Shown: piece after piece, positions 1 through 8,949 of the stretch
Numbering within the stretch: the stretch's first letter is position 1
Layout of the letters: the number at the start of each line of letters is the position of its first letter
Assembly: GCA_900316125.1 (NCBI GenBank)
Contig: ONBO01000001.1
Location: forward strand, 25,138-89,137
Direction of reading: 5' to 3'
Length of the DNA stretch: 64,000 bases
Source of the DNA: an uncultured Bacteroidales bacterium
Lineage (GTDB): Bacteria > Bacteroidota > Bacteroidia > Bacteroidales > Paludibacteraceae
Translations under genes and position numbers: made by a program
Notes under the pieces: model-generated
What the model saw: only the letters and a program-made list of their open reading frames with translations
Database searches by the model: none
What the model was told of the DNA's origin: nothing

Positions 1-49
1 CTTCAATCTCCAATGTCACCTTCTCAATAATTGGTTTTTCGTATTTCAT
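1..49 (-). CDS. N-terminal fragment of an unknown protein
   Basis: A minus-strand reading frame begins with ATG at 49 and runs off the left edge. The visible residues are MKYEKPIIEKVTLEIE. The start lies 12 bases after the stop of the large surface-protein gene, so the two are probably co-transcribed. Short Bacteroidales proteins of unknown function often begin with a similar Lys/Glu-Pro segment, but 16 residues are not enough to assign a family. Confidence 0.45.
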   Translation of the reverse strand, partial: MKYEKPIIEKVTLEIE

Positions 50-61
50 AATCTTAAGATT

Positions 62-3000
62 TTATTTGTTTAACACCTTAATGGTAGAGTCCTCTAATCT
101 AATCCAATATACGCCCTGCATAGTAAGAGGTATCTCAATTGTGCTGCCATTAGAGGTGCCTGTGTAAAGTGTACGTGTCAGATTTCCTACCATATAGTCC
201 TCACCGCTTGGCAAACCGCAAATATGGAGTACATGCTCCTTAATAAATACCTTAACGGCTGATTCTGTATCTTCCGTAACCTCTGTTGGAACATCTTCTG
301 TGCCGTTTGCTATACGCAGTGTGTAGCTGCTGTTTGTGCCCTTGGCAAGGTATAGGATGTATGCTCCGTCCTCATTAAAGTTGTGGATTGCAGAACCGTC
401 CTTTACAAGGTAGAGTGTTGAACCGTCAGACACATCCTTGCCGAGTGACAGGGTATAGTTGCCAGCTGTTGGAGCAAACATAAACAAATCAATGTCAGCA
501 TAGCCTTCTGCGTTATAACCAGCCTCATGAACACTTAAAGTTGTTTCGTAAGCCTTGGTGTAAATCTGTGGAGCAGAAGTTGACAGCTCAAATTTTGCAA
601 GGTCTTTCCCAATTCTATACTCTCCTGTAACATCTGATGATGCGTTTACGAACATCTGGTCACTATATTTATCGGCTCCCTCAGGGGTCAATCTAACATT
701 ATATGTTGCAGATGTGGCAGATGCAGAGCGAAGCGAACCGTCGTTCTTGTAATTAAGGGTTGCTTTGCTGTCTGTAGCAGATTGGATAAACATAGGTGAT
801 GTTACTGCAAACGAACTTTCACCCAAGTCTATGGTAATAAATTTGTTGTTTTCAAGTATTTGGGCATAACCAGTTGATGCCAATGTTATGCCTACGTGAT
901 ACAGTTGAGAGTTGCCAATGCCGTTCCAACCAGCATTCTTCTGAATGCTTGAAGGATACTCATGCAGTTCTATTTCCTTGTTCAGTGTAACTAAGTCTGC
1001 ATTATCATCCTTGTAGAAACGGAATACGTTAGGTCCGCTATGAGTAATGCCCACAAGGTAGAATGTAGCTGGCTCCAATGTTCCATTTGCTGACATGTAA
1101 ACCCAAGAGTCAAGTTTGCCAGTGGTTCTTGCACGTTTCTCGCTATCGTAAACAAAGATATCTATGTCTTTGCCTTGTCCGGCATGTGATTCTACTCCGT
1201 TCACAATCTTAGCCATTCCATTGGCCATAGATACTCTGAATGGAACAGCAAGTGAGTACCATTTGTCTGCGCTGCCAACACCGCTTGCATCAAACGCCTT
1301 GTCAACGTATGCCTTGCCTCTTACCTCAATCTGGGCATTGGTCTGTGTAAACTGACCGCTGTTTGATGTTGAAATCTCCAGACCAAAGTCATTTACAACA
1401 ACTACATCACCAATCAAATCAACGCTACCGTCAGACTCTATGTACAGATTGCTAATAGAGTGACCGTTACCGTTAAACTCAATGTGTTTGCCAGAAACGC
1501 TAAGGTCTTGTGTAGGAACATCGCCGAGCAGATTTATAGTGCCACCGTCATGAACAGCCTCAACTGCCTCATTCAGAGTGTCATACACTTTGTCATCTAT
1601 AACCTCTGCAATACCCTTATACTCATAACGGCTCTCAATATGAACATTGCCGTTAATGGTTATTTCAATAGAAGGTGTTGTATATATTGTACCGTCAACA
1701 TTGATTTGTACAAATCTTATATTCTCACTGCTTGTAGAAGATGTGTATCTTATAACAGAGCCTTTGAGGTATGAGCCGTCAGCCAGTTGTGTTCCAGAAA
1801 TAAACTCAATGTTATGTGACTGATATTCCACTTCATCACCACTTGCGGCTGTGCGTACAACACATGATGTGGTGAATGTCTGCTCATCAGATGTGCCGTG
1901 TACATCTCCATTATAGATAGTGGCAACTGTTGCTGTATATTCTCTGTTTGGAATCAGGTCTGTAATAACATAGTTGAAAACATCAGAATCCAAATCTACG
2001 CTGCCGTTGCTATCGGCACCGTCGGTCCAAGTTAGACGGTAGCCTGTGGCACCTGAAACCTCATTCCAGCTTGCATCTGCACGGGCAGAAAGCACATTTG
2101 TTATGTTGAAGTTCTGCGGAGCAGGAAGCTGTGTGGTAGAACCGGTTATAGTAGCGCTGCCATTCTCAATGCTGTTATACATTGTAGTAATGGTATAGGT
2201 GTATTCCACATTAGACTGCAATCCTGTAAATGTGCATGTGGTAACATTGGCGCCTAAGTCCTTGGTCTCAATTACATTATCACCCTGCTTGCATACAACC
2301 TTGTAGCCAGTCTCTGTAATATTAACATCATCCCATGTAAGTACGGTTGATGTTGGGTTCTGCTCAGAGATTACAAAATTCTCTGGGGCTGGAAGTCCCA
2401 AAACTGTAATGGACATAGGTAGATGTTTGGTACCTGCAACAAGTTCTGCTGTGTATGTACCAGGTTCAACAGATGTGTTTGCAGTAATGATTACACTATC
2501 ATCGCCATAACCGCAATTACCATCTCCCAACTCATCTTTGGAGGCTGTAAACATGTCTGTTTCAGATGGTACAACGCTTATGGCTTGAGATGAATATGCA
2601 GCACCTAATGTTTGAGTAGCAGTTGTCCCTATCATGCACTCTCCAAAGGCAACCGATGTCTTATCAAGTTCCATATAAGAATCTTGAGCTATAGTGCAAC
2701 CTTTGATTTTACAATCCAAATTACCTTTGTAGATAATGCGGATTTGACGTGTCGCCCTATTCAAATTCTCAATCTTCGTAGAACCACTACGAGTTCCTTG
2801 TGAACGTGTAAATCTCCATTTCTCCACCCAATTATTGCCCTCTTTTGCTTCAACTCTGACATGAGGGCCGTATTGGGTCATCTCCTCATAACTCTTAGTC
2901 GCATATTTATTAATCTCATAGGCAAAAGAAACTATTGGTGCGTTCTTATCTGTTGTTATCTCGTAAACCTTTTCGCTCCAATCAAAACCACAATCTGAAA

Positions 3001-6000
3001 TATTGTCACAACCAAAGGTGTGATCTGCGACCTCTTGAACAGGACAGCTTGATGATTTTGTTGTAGCCGATGCGCTAACACGATCTGTGGCAGGAACCTC
3101 ATTATAAGTAGCATAGAGATAGAACTCGTATAATGTGCCAGGCTTTAGACCATAGATGGTGGTTGAGTTGACGTCGGCGTTAAATGTCAGTTCCATACCA
3201 GTCCAGCGCTCATGAATCATATAGCCCTGAGCATCAGGAACTGCATCCCAAGTTGCATCCATTGAGTTATATGATACGTTACTCAACTCCAAGCTTGTCG
3301 AAACAGCCAAATCCGCTGTAGTAAATGTTACGCTGCCATAGTTTAGTGAGCGAGTGCCATCCTCAAGAAGCGAATAGATTTTATATGTGTATTGTTTGTG
3401 TATCTCAAGTGTGTCAATATTCACGCTTGTAACGTTCTGACCCACAAATACACTATTGCCATTACCATTAATGAGTTCATAACCACCTTTGGAATCTGTA
3501 ATGCTATTCCAAGAGAGTGTTGCTGTTGTATAGCTGATATTTGAAGCTTCAAGAGTTGGAACTGCAAGTGACAGAGTCTTTGCTGAAACAGTATTGCTTT
3601 CATCAGTCAGTTCCTCACCTCCGTAGGCCTGTACTGTAAAGGAGTAATTTGTATTCTGAAGCAATCCGCTATATCTGTATGTGCCCGTGAAGTCAGAACT
3701 GTTTATCCATGCTGATGTGCCGTTTGAGCAGTTAACTTTGTACTTCTCGGCTCCAGGTATGGCCTCCCAACTTAAATCAACTGACTGATATGATGCTGAA
3801 ACTAATGATAGAACCGGAACAGGCAGTGTAACTGTTGCATAAACATTTATTGGGTTACTGCCTATGTATATAAGAGTATTCTGCTCTCCAAGTGGAGCTG
3901 TTCCGTTTGCATTAAAGGTAACTTCCACAGGAATTGTACCGTATCTACAATCATCGTAACCAACGCTCGCTGGACTAAGTGTATAATTTGAGTTAGTTGT
4001 GGTTATCTCGCTGACCATAGTGGAGTATGCAACGTTTATTGTTGCGGATGCTGAGTTGCCGTAAACTAGATTGCCAAAATTTATGTTTGTTTTGTCAACT
4101 TCCATATATACAGCCTGTACTGCACTTACACCATAAATAGTTGCAGCAAAATTTCCATAATATACAAAACGGAAGTACTGATATCCCCTAGAAAGTGTCA
4201 CACTTGATGAACTTTTTCTGCTACTGCTACTCCAGTCACCTACCCTTCTCCAACTGTTTTTAGTGCCATCTTTTGACTCCTCTAGTGTAAAGAAGTAGTC
4301 TGTATTTTTGTGTGTGGCAACTTTACTGGACGTTTCATAACTGAATGTTACAGTAGCTTGATTTTTTGTTGTTTGAAAGGTTGCAGACGGTTTTGCGTCC
4401 CAATTAAAACCTCCCCATGTTGCATCTCCCATTGTAACACTGCCAGTATATGACTGAGATTCACAGTTTGTTTCAAGGGTTGATATTTCGTTACTCTCTT
4501 TACCATTTTTGGAGACGGCATTGTTATACATGCCGTAAATAGTGCAAGTGTAAGTGTTGTTTGGAAGTAAGCCGGCAATTATACCACTTGTTGTATTTCC
4601 GCCATCAAAGATAGTAACTGCGCCATTAGATGCAACCACCTTGTATCCTGTTGCGTTTGGAATTGCACTCCAAGAACCATGGCATGTTGTATATGATGCA
4701 TCACTAATGGTAAATGACGCAGAGGCATTCAGATTACCTGTTTTAACAGATTGTGCTACTGCAGATGATGTCTCTTTGTCATTAAGTTTAGATTCAACCT
4801 TAATGGAGTAGTTAGTGTCAAGTTCAAGGTTCTCAAAGGTGTAGGATGTAACAGATGCTTCAACCTCATCAATTTTTGTTGAACCAAGATACAACACGTA
4901 TGATGTGGCACCAGTAGCGGCATTCCATGTTACGGTAGCATTATCAAAGCCAGCGGTCTTGCCAGTAATTTCTGGAGCCAACAAAGTCTTGGTTGTAACA
5001 TTGCATCCAGCTGATGCAGCTGACTCAGTATTAAAGGCATGAACCTTTACTGTATAACTGCCAGAGTTAACGCCCCACTGCAAGCCATTAATCTGATAGC
5101 TGTTTGTTTCAGATTTGCCAACCTGATGACCATCCTTGTCATAGATTACATAGTAGTCATATTTATCTATATCTGCTACCTCTGTCCAACTTAATGTGGC
5201 AGATAAGTAGTCTGGCGTGCATGTTACGTTCTGAGGAACGTTGATTGACGTTGTTGTGAAATCCTTGGAGTCTGTTCTGCTGGTCTCTTTACCGTTAAGT
5301 ACAGACTCAACCTTAACATAGTATTTCTTACCTGGAGTAAGTCCGCTAATTGGCATTTTTCTCTCCGATGTGGCCATAACATCACTTCCATACTTGGTGT
5401 ATGTGGAACCATTGTCTGAAGACAGATATACTCTATATAGCGAAGCACCTTCAGCTGCATTCCATGTTACTTCAGCGTTGTCATAGTCTATATTGCTTAC
5501 TGAGACTCCTGCGGGGGCAAGCAACGTTTTTGTACTGAACGTTTTTGATGCGGCATCTGAACAATTTGTGTCTTTTGCGGTACAAGCTTTTACACTGAAG
5601 GTATAAGATGTTCCCCACTGACGTCCAGTCCAAGGATATGAGTTATTCTTTCCCTCATATAGTAGCGTGCTGCCATTATATACTTGATAGTAAGAGTTGT
5701 TTGTCCCCGACCAAGAAAGGGTTGATTGTAGAAATTCCTCAGTTGCGTTAAGATTTGATGGTATTGTTGGAGTACCGACACCTGATACGGTTGCAACATC
5801 CTGACCACCCATTTTGATATTCCCACTGTATGGTTGTACAGCTGTTGGTGAGAAGGAAACTGTAACAGTATAAGAATAACCACTTCCTTTTTGTACAGTA
5901 GCTGAAAATCCAGTAGGGCAATAAATGGATGGTGTTGATGTTGACAATACGTTGAAGCTTCTTGTAACGGAAGATGTTGTACCTGCTTCTACATTGCCAA

Positions 6001-6466
6001 ACGATTCTAGAGTCGTTGTCTTAATTGTAAGGCGTAAATCTCTGCAATATCTGATTTTTCCTAATGTGGAAGCATTGTTTTTAAAATAAATTGCAGAAGC
6101 AGAAGTGGACGGAGAAAACGAAGTTGACACATTATCCCATACTTCATTGTAGTAATATTCTGTACAAATTTTTTTCCCGAATATAGTAATATAAGTTTTG
6201 CAATCACCCTGCTCCTCGACAGATGGAGTTCCGGAGTATATGTTTTTACCGCCACTCGTTGTCCCTATATCAAAGCTATTAGTTGCTTCTTTTGCACTAT
6301 GAACTTGACACGTTACTCCGCTAATCGCATAAGTGGATCCCAGCGATACAGACGAGCTGCCTTTAACCGCGACCTCTACTGTATTCGGATACGTAAACGT
6401 ATAATCTCCCCACACATTCCCAACAAAAATTAATAGAGAAAAAAGAAGTAATAAACTTTTTTTCAT
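62..6466 (-). CDS. Very large exported FN3-repeat surface protein with T9SS-like C-terminal tail
   Basis: The 2134-residue protein has a clear signal peptide (residues 1-20, hydrophobic core LLLLFSLLIFVG). Most of the body is tandem fibronectin type III-like modules with recurring patterns such as ATLSW, YKVxxSNG and LxPNTxYTxTIY. Two segments near residues 790-890 and 1270-1370 start with MELDKTxxxFG and resemble HYDIN/ASPM-like Ig domains. The last ~65 residues end in GVYWIRLEDSTIKVLNK and fit a type A T9SS sorting domain, so export through the outer membrane and surface attachment are inferred. The first gene beyond the operons' REP and TA region, it shares only general architecture with the A/B/C proteins and is not a clear paralog. 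The ligand is unknown. Confidence 0.85.
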   Translation of the reverse strand: MKKSLLLLFSLLIFVGNVWGDYTFTYPNTVEVAVKGSSSVSLGSTYAISGVTCQVHSAKEATNSFDIGTTSGGKNIYSGTPSVEEQGDCKTYITIFGKKICTEYYYNEVWDNVSTSFSPSTSASAIYFKNNASTLGKIRYCRDLRLTIKTTTLESFGNVEAGTTSSVTRSFNVLSTSTPSIYCPTGFSATVQKGSGYSYTVTVSFSPTAVQPYSGNIKMGGQDVATVSGVGTPTIPSNLNATEEFLQSTLSWSGTNNSYYQVYNGSTLLYEGKNNSYPWTGRQWGTSYTFSVKACTAKDTNCSDAASKTFSTKTLLAPAGVSVSNIDYDNAEVTWNAAEGASLYRVYLSSDNGSTYTKYGSDVMATSERKMPISGLTPGKKYYVKVESVLNGKETSRTDSKDFTTTSINVPQNVTCTPDYLSATLSWTEVADIDKYDYYVIYDKDGHQVGKSETNSYQINGLQWGVNSGSYTVKVHAFNTESAASAGCNVTTKTLLAPEITGKTAGFDNATVTWNAATGATSYVLYLGSTKIDEVEASVTSYTFENLELDTNYSIKVESKLNDKETSSAVAQSVKTGNLNASASFTISDASYTTCHGSWSAIPNATGYKVVASNGAVTIFDGGNTTSGIIAGLLPNNTYTCTIYGMYNNAVSKNGKESNEISTLETNCESQSYTGSVTMGDATWGGFNWDAKPSATFQTTKNQATVTFSYETSSKVATHKNTDYFFTLEESKDGTKNSWRRVGDWSSSSRKSSSSVTLSRGYQYFRFVYYGNFAATIYGVSAVQAVYMEVDKTNINFGNLVYGNSASATINVAYSTMVSEITTTNSNYTLSPASVGYDDCRYGTIPVEVTFNANGTAPLGEQNTLIYIGSNPINVYATVTLPVPVLSLVSASYQSVDLSWEAIPGAEKYKVNCSNGTSAWINSSDFTGTYRYSGLLQNTNYSFTVQAYGGEELTDESNTVSAKTLSLAVPTLEASNISYTTATLSWNSITDSKGGYELINGNGNSVFVGQNVTSVNIDTLEIHKQYTYKIYSLLEDGTRSLNYGSVTFTTADLAVSTSLELSNVSYNSMDATWDAVPDAQGYMIHERWTGMELTFNADVNSTTIYGLKPGTLYEFYLYATYNEVPATDRVSASATTKSSSCPVQEVADHTFGCDNISDCGFDWSEKVYEITTDKNAPIVSFAYEINKYATKSYEEMTQYGPHVRVEAKEGNNWVEKWRFTRSQGTRSGSTKIENLNRATRQIRIIYKGNLDCKIKGCTIAQDSYMELDKTSVAFGECMIGTTATQTLGAAYSSQAISVVPSETDMFTASKDELGDGNCGYGDDSVIITANTSVEPGTYTAELVAGTKHLPMSITVLGLPAPENFVISEQNPTSTVLTWDDVNITETGYKVVCKQGDNVIETKDLGANVTTCTFTGLQSNVEYTYTITTMYNSIENGSATITGSTTQLPAPQNFNITNVLSARADASWNEVSGATGYRLTWTDGADSNGSVDLDSDVFNYVITDLIPNREYTATVATIYNGDVHGTSDEQTFTTSCVVRTAASGDEVEYQSHNIEFISGTQLADGSYLKGSVIRYTSSTSSENIRFVQINVDGTIYTTPSIEITINGNVHIESRYEYKGIAEVIDDKVYDTLNEAVEAVHDGGTINLLGDVPTQDLSVSGKHIEFNGNGHSISNLYIESDGSVDLIGDVVVVNDFGLEISTSNSGQFTQTNAQIEVRGKAYVDKAFDASGVGSADKWYSLAVPFRVSMANGMAKIVNGVESHAGQGKDIDIFVYDSEKRARTTGKLDSWVYMSANGTLEPATFYLVGITHSGPNVFRFYKDDNADLVTLNKEIELHEYPSSIQKNAGWNGIGNSQLYHVGITLASTGYAQILENNKFITIDLGESSFAVTSPMFIQSATDSKATLNYKNDGSLRSASATSATYNVRLTPEGADKYSDQMFVNASSDVTGEYRIGKDLAKFELSTSAPQIYTKAYETTLSVHEAGYNAEGYADIDLFMFAPTAGNYTLSLGKDVSDGSTLYLVKDGSAIHNFNEDGAYILYLAKGTNSSYTLRIANGTEDVPTEVTEDTESAVKVFIKEHVLHICGLPSGEDYMVGNLTRTLYTGTSNGSTIEIPLTMQGVYWIRLEDSTIKVLNK

Positions 6467-6576
6467 AATTTTTTACATTTGTTTTTGCTTGTTGAAACTA
6501 CTTTTAAGTGCGATGTAAACGATTGAATCTCAATCGGTAGAATTTAAAATGCACGCCGCCTCCTTAGCATTTGGCG

Positions 6577-6584
6577 CAAAGGTA
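6577..6584 (-). promoter_or_regulatory. Probable -7 promoter element for the 2134-residue gene
   Basis: Read on the minus strand this is TACCTTTG, a perfect TAnnTTTG element, about 110 bases before the ATG. No good TTTG element lies 19-21 bases upstream, so the promoter call is partial. The rest of 6467-6705 is AT-rich and shows no other gene. Confidence 0.4.
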
Positions 6585-6705
6585 ATGAAAACAAATGTTA
6601 AAATTGGATTTGAAGTGTTAAATTTTTTGAGCGGAAGTTACTTTTAACATTTCAGTTTTCAGAATGTTACAGAGATGTTACTTCTCTGGTAAAAAACGGC
6701 GATTG

Positions 6706-7107
6706 TTATACCAAGAGGTTACTTGCAGCTTCTATATATGACTCTGCCTGTTTCTTCAATTCATTGGCAAGTTCTGCATCGCAGTAAAAGAAATCATCAT
6801 AATCTCCGCTCTGCCTTTTGGAGAAAAGAGTTGAGTATATCTTGCCCATTTCTACAGAAAGTAATCCCTTGCTCACAAAATGAAGCCCAAGCATAGATTT
6901 GACGCCACTATGTGTTTGTGCAGCGATATTGTTTTTTAATAGTAATGCTATGGTAACATAATAACAGGCATAGTAAAGTCTATTAACCGCAGCAACGTAA
7001 AAGCCGTTGTTTATCAGTGTATCTGCTGCCTTTAGTGAGTCTTTAGCTCTTTCTTGCCTGTACTCAACAAGTGCATTCCTATCTTCTGCTGATAATGTTT
7101 CTTTCAT
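6706..7107 (-). CDS. HEPN-domain protein (toxin partner of an MNT/HEPN pair)
   Basis: The 133-residue protein matches the PF05168-type HEPN domain. It has an N-terminal helix with ERAKDSLKAADTLI, then NRLYYACYY, THSGVKSMLGLHF, and the late KRQSGDYDDF segment that corresponds to the family R-x3-DY motif. HEPN proteins of this class are RNases or RNA-binding toxins held in check by a nucleotidyltransferase partner. The ATG overlaps the stop of the upstream MNT gene by four bases (ATGA), which fits translational coupling. Toxicity is inferred from family and context. Confidence 0.85.
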   Translation of the reverse strand: MKETLSAEDRNALVEYRQERAKDSLKAADTLINNGFYVAAVNRLYYACYYVTIALLLKNNIAAQTHSGVKSMLGLHFVSKGLLSVEMGKIYSTLFSKRQSGDYDDFFYCDAELANELKKQAESYIEAASNLLV

Positions 7108-7418
7108 AGAATAATTCCCTCATTTTTAACATTAACGTAGAATGGTGTTTTAAAAGGGCGGTTCTCCCATTGATATTTTGTCATAACAACAGGGTGAATA
7201 GGGATGCCTGTACTTAATTCAATTTTATATAAAGGCATTGTAATTGCATTCTCAGTCTCATACGTAAGTTTTCCTTTGTTCAATAATATGAGTAAGTCAA
7301 TATCGCTGTCTTGTTTAGCGTCCCCACGTGCCTCTGAACCATACAAAATAGTTTGTATGTTCTCTCCAAACGGTTTTAACGCCTTCTTGATACTATTTAC
7401 TATGGCAGGTCTTCTCAT
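7104..7418 (-). CDS. MNT-type nucleotidyltransferase (antitoxin partner)
   Basis: The 104-residue minimal nucleotidyltransferase carries the family signature at residues 27-41: GS, then about ten residues, then DxD (GSEARGDAKQDSDIDLL). Members are known to neutralise partner HEPN toxins, in characterised cases by AMP addition near the HEPN active site. It is the first gene of a two-gene operon and overlaps the HEPN gene by four bases. A good promoter lies just upstream. Confidence 0.85.
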   Translation of the reverse strand: MRRPAIVNSIKKALKPFGENIQTILYGSEARGDAKQDSDIDLLILLNKGKLTYETENAITMPLYKIELSTGIPIHPVVMTKYQWENRPFKTPFYVNVKNEGIIL

Positions 7419-7437
7419 ATAAACACCTTGTTTCCCG

Positions 7438-7468
7438 CAAAATTAATAAAATTTTCTTAGAATGCAAC
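7438..7468 (-). promoter_or_regulatory. Promoter of the MNT/HEPN pair
   Basis: On the minus strand GTTG is followed after 19 bases by TAATTTTG, matching the Bacteroidetes TTTG/TAnnTTTG pattern with one mismatch. It lies 20 bases before the MNT start and after the stop of the zeta-like gene, so the MNT/HEPN pair can be transcribed independently. Confidence 0.6.
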
Positions 7469-7490
7469 ATTTGTCAAATTACACTATGGT

Positions 7491-8105
7491 TTATTGTGTT
7501 ATAAACTCGATATTCTCCTTAATTCGCTCGGCCCAGATTGGCAGATTGGTTGCATATTGTTTTGCAATTTTGCCATCGGCGATACGGAATAAGATTTTTG
7601 CAGCTTCTCCGTTTTGTGTGTTATCGTAAAAGTATACTCTATCCACATATTTTGCAACTGTGCAGATGTTGTATATTGATTTAGAGTATCTTGTGATGAT
7701 TTTGGATATGGGGACATCGTGGCCGCCATTTAAAACTCTGTTGGCCACACGTGCGGCGTTTATGATTGGGCTTTCAGTTGCAACAAAGAAAATTCTGATG
7801 AAATATCCTGCTTCAATGGCGCGTTTAACGTAGTTAACTTTGTCATCGGACGAGAACACGGTTTCAAAAATCAGACTTTTCCGTTCTTTGAGATATTGCT
7901 CTCTCAATTCAGAAGCATATTGTGCCGCTTGTTTTACTGCTATGTCTGAGTTCCAATCGCCAAAAGTGTTTTGGGCTATATCATCAGGGTTGATATATTC
8001 ACAGTCCTCTAGCCACTCGTGTTTTAGAATACGAGATGTGATGGTTGTTTTGCCAGAACCATTTGGACCGGCAATGATTATGAGAAGGGGCTTGTGTTCT
8101 GTCAT
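7491..8105 (-). CDS. Zeta-toxin-like P-loop kinase
   Basis: The 204-residue protein starts with a beta-strand and Walker A motif GPNGSGKT at residues 13-20, then YINPDDIA and a conserved SLIFETVFSS segment. This order is typical of the zeta toxin/UDP-N-acetylglucosamine kinase group and its relatives. Zeta kinases phosphorylate cell-wall precursors, but related P-loop proteins have other substrates, so the substrate here is not established. The start overlaps the stop of the upstream 59-residue gene by four bases (ATGA), suggesting a toxin-antitoxin pair. No canonical epsilon antitoxin is recognisable. Confidence 0.75.
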   Translation of the reverse strand: MTEHKPLLIIIAGPNGSGKTTITSRILKHEWLEDCEYINPDDIAQNTFGDWNSDIAVKQAAQYASELREQYLKERKSLIFETVFSSDDKVNYVKRAIEAGYFIRIFFVATESPIINAARVANRVLNGGHDVPISKIITRYSKSIYNICTVAKYVDRVYFYDNTQNGEAAKILFRIADGKIAKQYATNLPIWAERIKENIEFITQ

Positions 8106-8281
8106 TGTGCGGCAAAAGCTGAGTTTATTACCTCTGTGAGGTTTCTTTCAAAATTCTCTTTTATTATTGCATTGTTATGCCTCACTTCTTCTGCTGCCTC
8201 ATGCATGATGGCCTCCAGCATCTCATCTGTGGGGTCATCATAACTTGTGAATCTGTATGAGTTCAGTTCTTCTGGGGTCAT
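8102..8281 (-). CDS. 59-residue partner of the zeta-like kinase, possible antitoxin
   Basis: The protein begins MTPEELNSYRFTSYDDPTDE. A longer upstream frame exists, but this ATG is preferred because the longer form would run back into the acetyltransferase gene and its extra residues have no protein-like character. The sequence is highly charged and predicted mostly helical, with a run of Glu/His/Asn around EAAEEVRHNNAIIKENFERN. It overlaps the zeta-like gene by four bases. The antitoxin role is inferred only from size and coupling. Confidence 0.65.
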   Translation of the reverse strand: MTPEELNSYRFTSYDDPTDEMLEAIMHEAAEEVRHNNAIIKENFERNLTEVINSAFAAQ

Positions 8282-8300
8282 TATTTTCTTTTTAATATTG

Positions 8301-8855
8301 TTATTGTAGCGGGCGCTCCATACGCAGATAGATGTGGCCAAAAGCCTTCACCATGCCGGTGGGTTTGAAGCCTATATGGCTGTAGAGGCGCAGCGCGGGC
8401 GGGTTCTTGGGGCTCACAAGCAGGGTGGCCTTCTCAATGCCGGTCTTGCGGCCACGCTCCAGGGCGGCGGTAAGCAGCGCACGGCCGATGCCTTTGCGGC
8501 GCATGTCAGGGCTCACAGCTAAGGTGTCCAGATAGTATTCACCTGCCTTGGCCTCGTCAGCCATATTGGAGAAGTCACATTTCAGGGCGTCACCCACATT
8601 GCTGAAAGTTTTTACACGCAGGGTGGAGTAGAGGGCGCCGTCGTATGAAATCATGATGCCCACACGCTCACCGTCCACCTCAGCTATGAGGGTGTTCTCA
8701 TAACTGTAAAGCACGTCTTTCATGGCGCACACAGTACTAAGTGTTTCAGCGTCAGAGTCTTTGGCATCGGGGACGCCGATAGCCCACAATATGCGCTCCG
8801 CCATAAACAGAGCGTCTTCTTTCACGGCTTTACGTATGGTTACAGGGGTGTTCAT
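8301..8855 (-). CDS. GNAT-family N-acetyltransferase
   Basis: From the ATG at 8855 the protein has 184 residues (MNTPVTIRKAVKEDA). The acetyl-CoA binding motif A is visible as LAVSPDMRRKGIGRALL, followed by KNPPALRLYSHIGFKPTG, typical of motif B of Rim-like GNATs. A start eight codons further upstream is possible but would leave no room for the promoter elements. The substrate is unknown. The stop lies 19 bases before the 59-residue gene, so the acetyltransferase may lead the zeta-like operon. Confidence 0.85.
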   Translation of the reverse strand: MNTPVTIRKAVKEDALFMAERILWAIGVPDAKDSDAETLSTVCAMKDVLYSYENTLIAEVDGERVGIMISYDGALYSTLRVKTFSNVGDALKCDFSNMADEAKAGEYYLDTLAVSPDMRRKGIGRALLTAALERGRKTGIEKATLLVSPKNPPALRLYSHIGFKPTGMVKAFGHIYLRMERPLQ

Positions 8856-8880
8856 AAGGCAAAAGTATGATTTCATCAAA

Positions 8881-8918
8881 CAAAGTTAGTGTATTTTCCT
8901 TAATTTTCACTAATTTTG
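8881..8918. promoter_or_regulatory. Divergent promoter region between acetyltransferase and aldo/keto reductase
   Basis: Facing left, TAACTTTG occupies 8881-8888 with a TTAG 21 bases upstream. Facing right, TAATTTTG occupies 8911-8918 with a TTAG at 8886-8889, also 21 bases away. Both -7 elements are perfect TAnnTTTG matches; the -33 elements are weaker. The two promoters interlock, so the genes could compete for polymerase. Confidence 0.5.
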
Positions 8919-8949
8919 GTGCACTATCTGATTTTTATCCCCTGAAATT

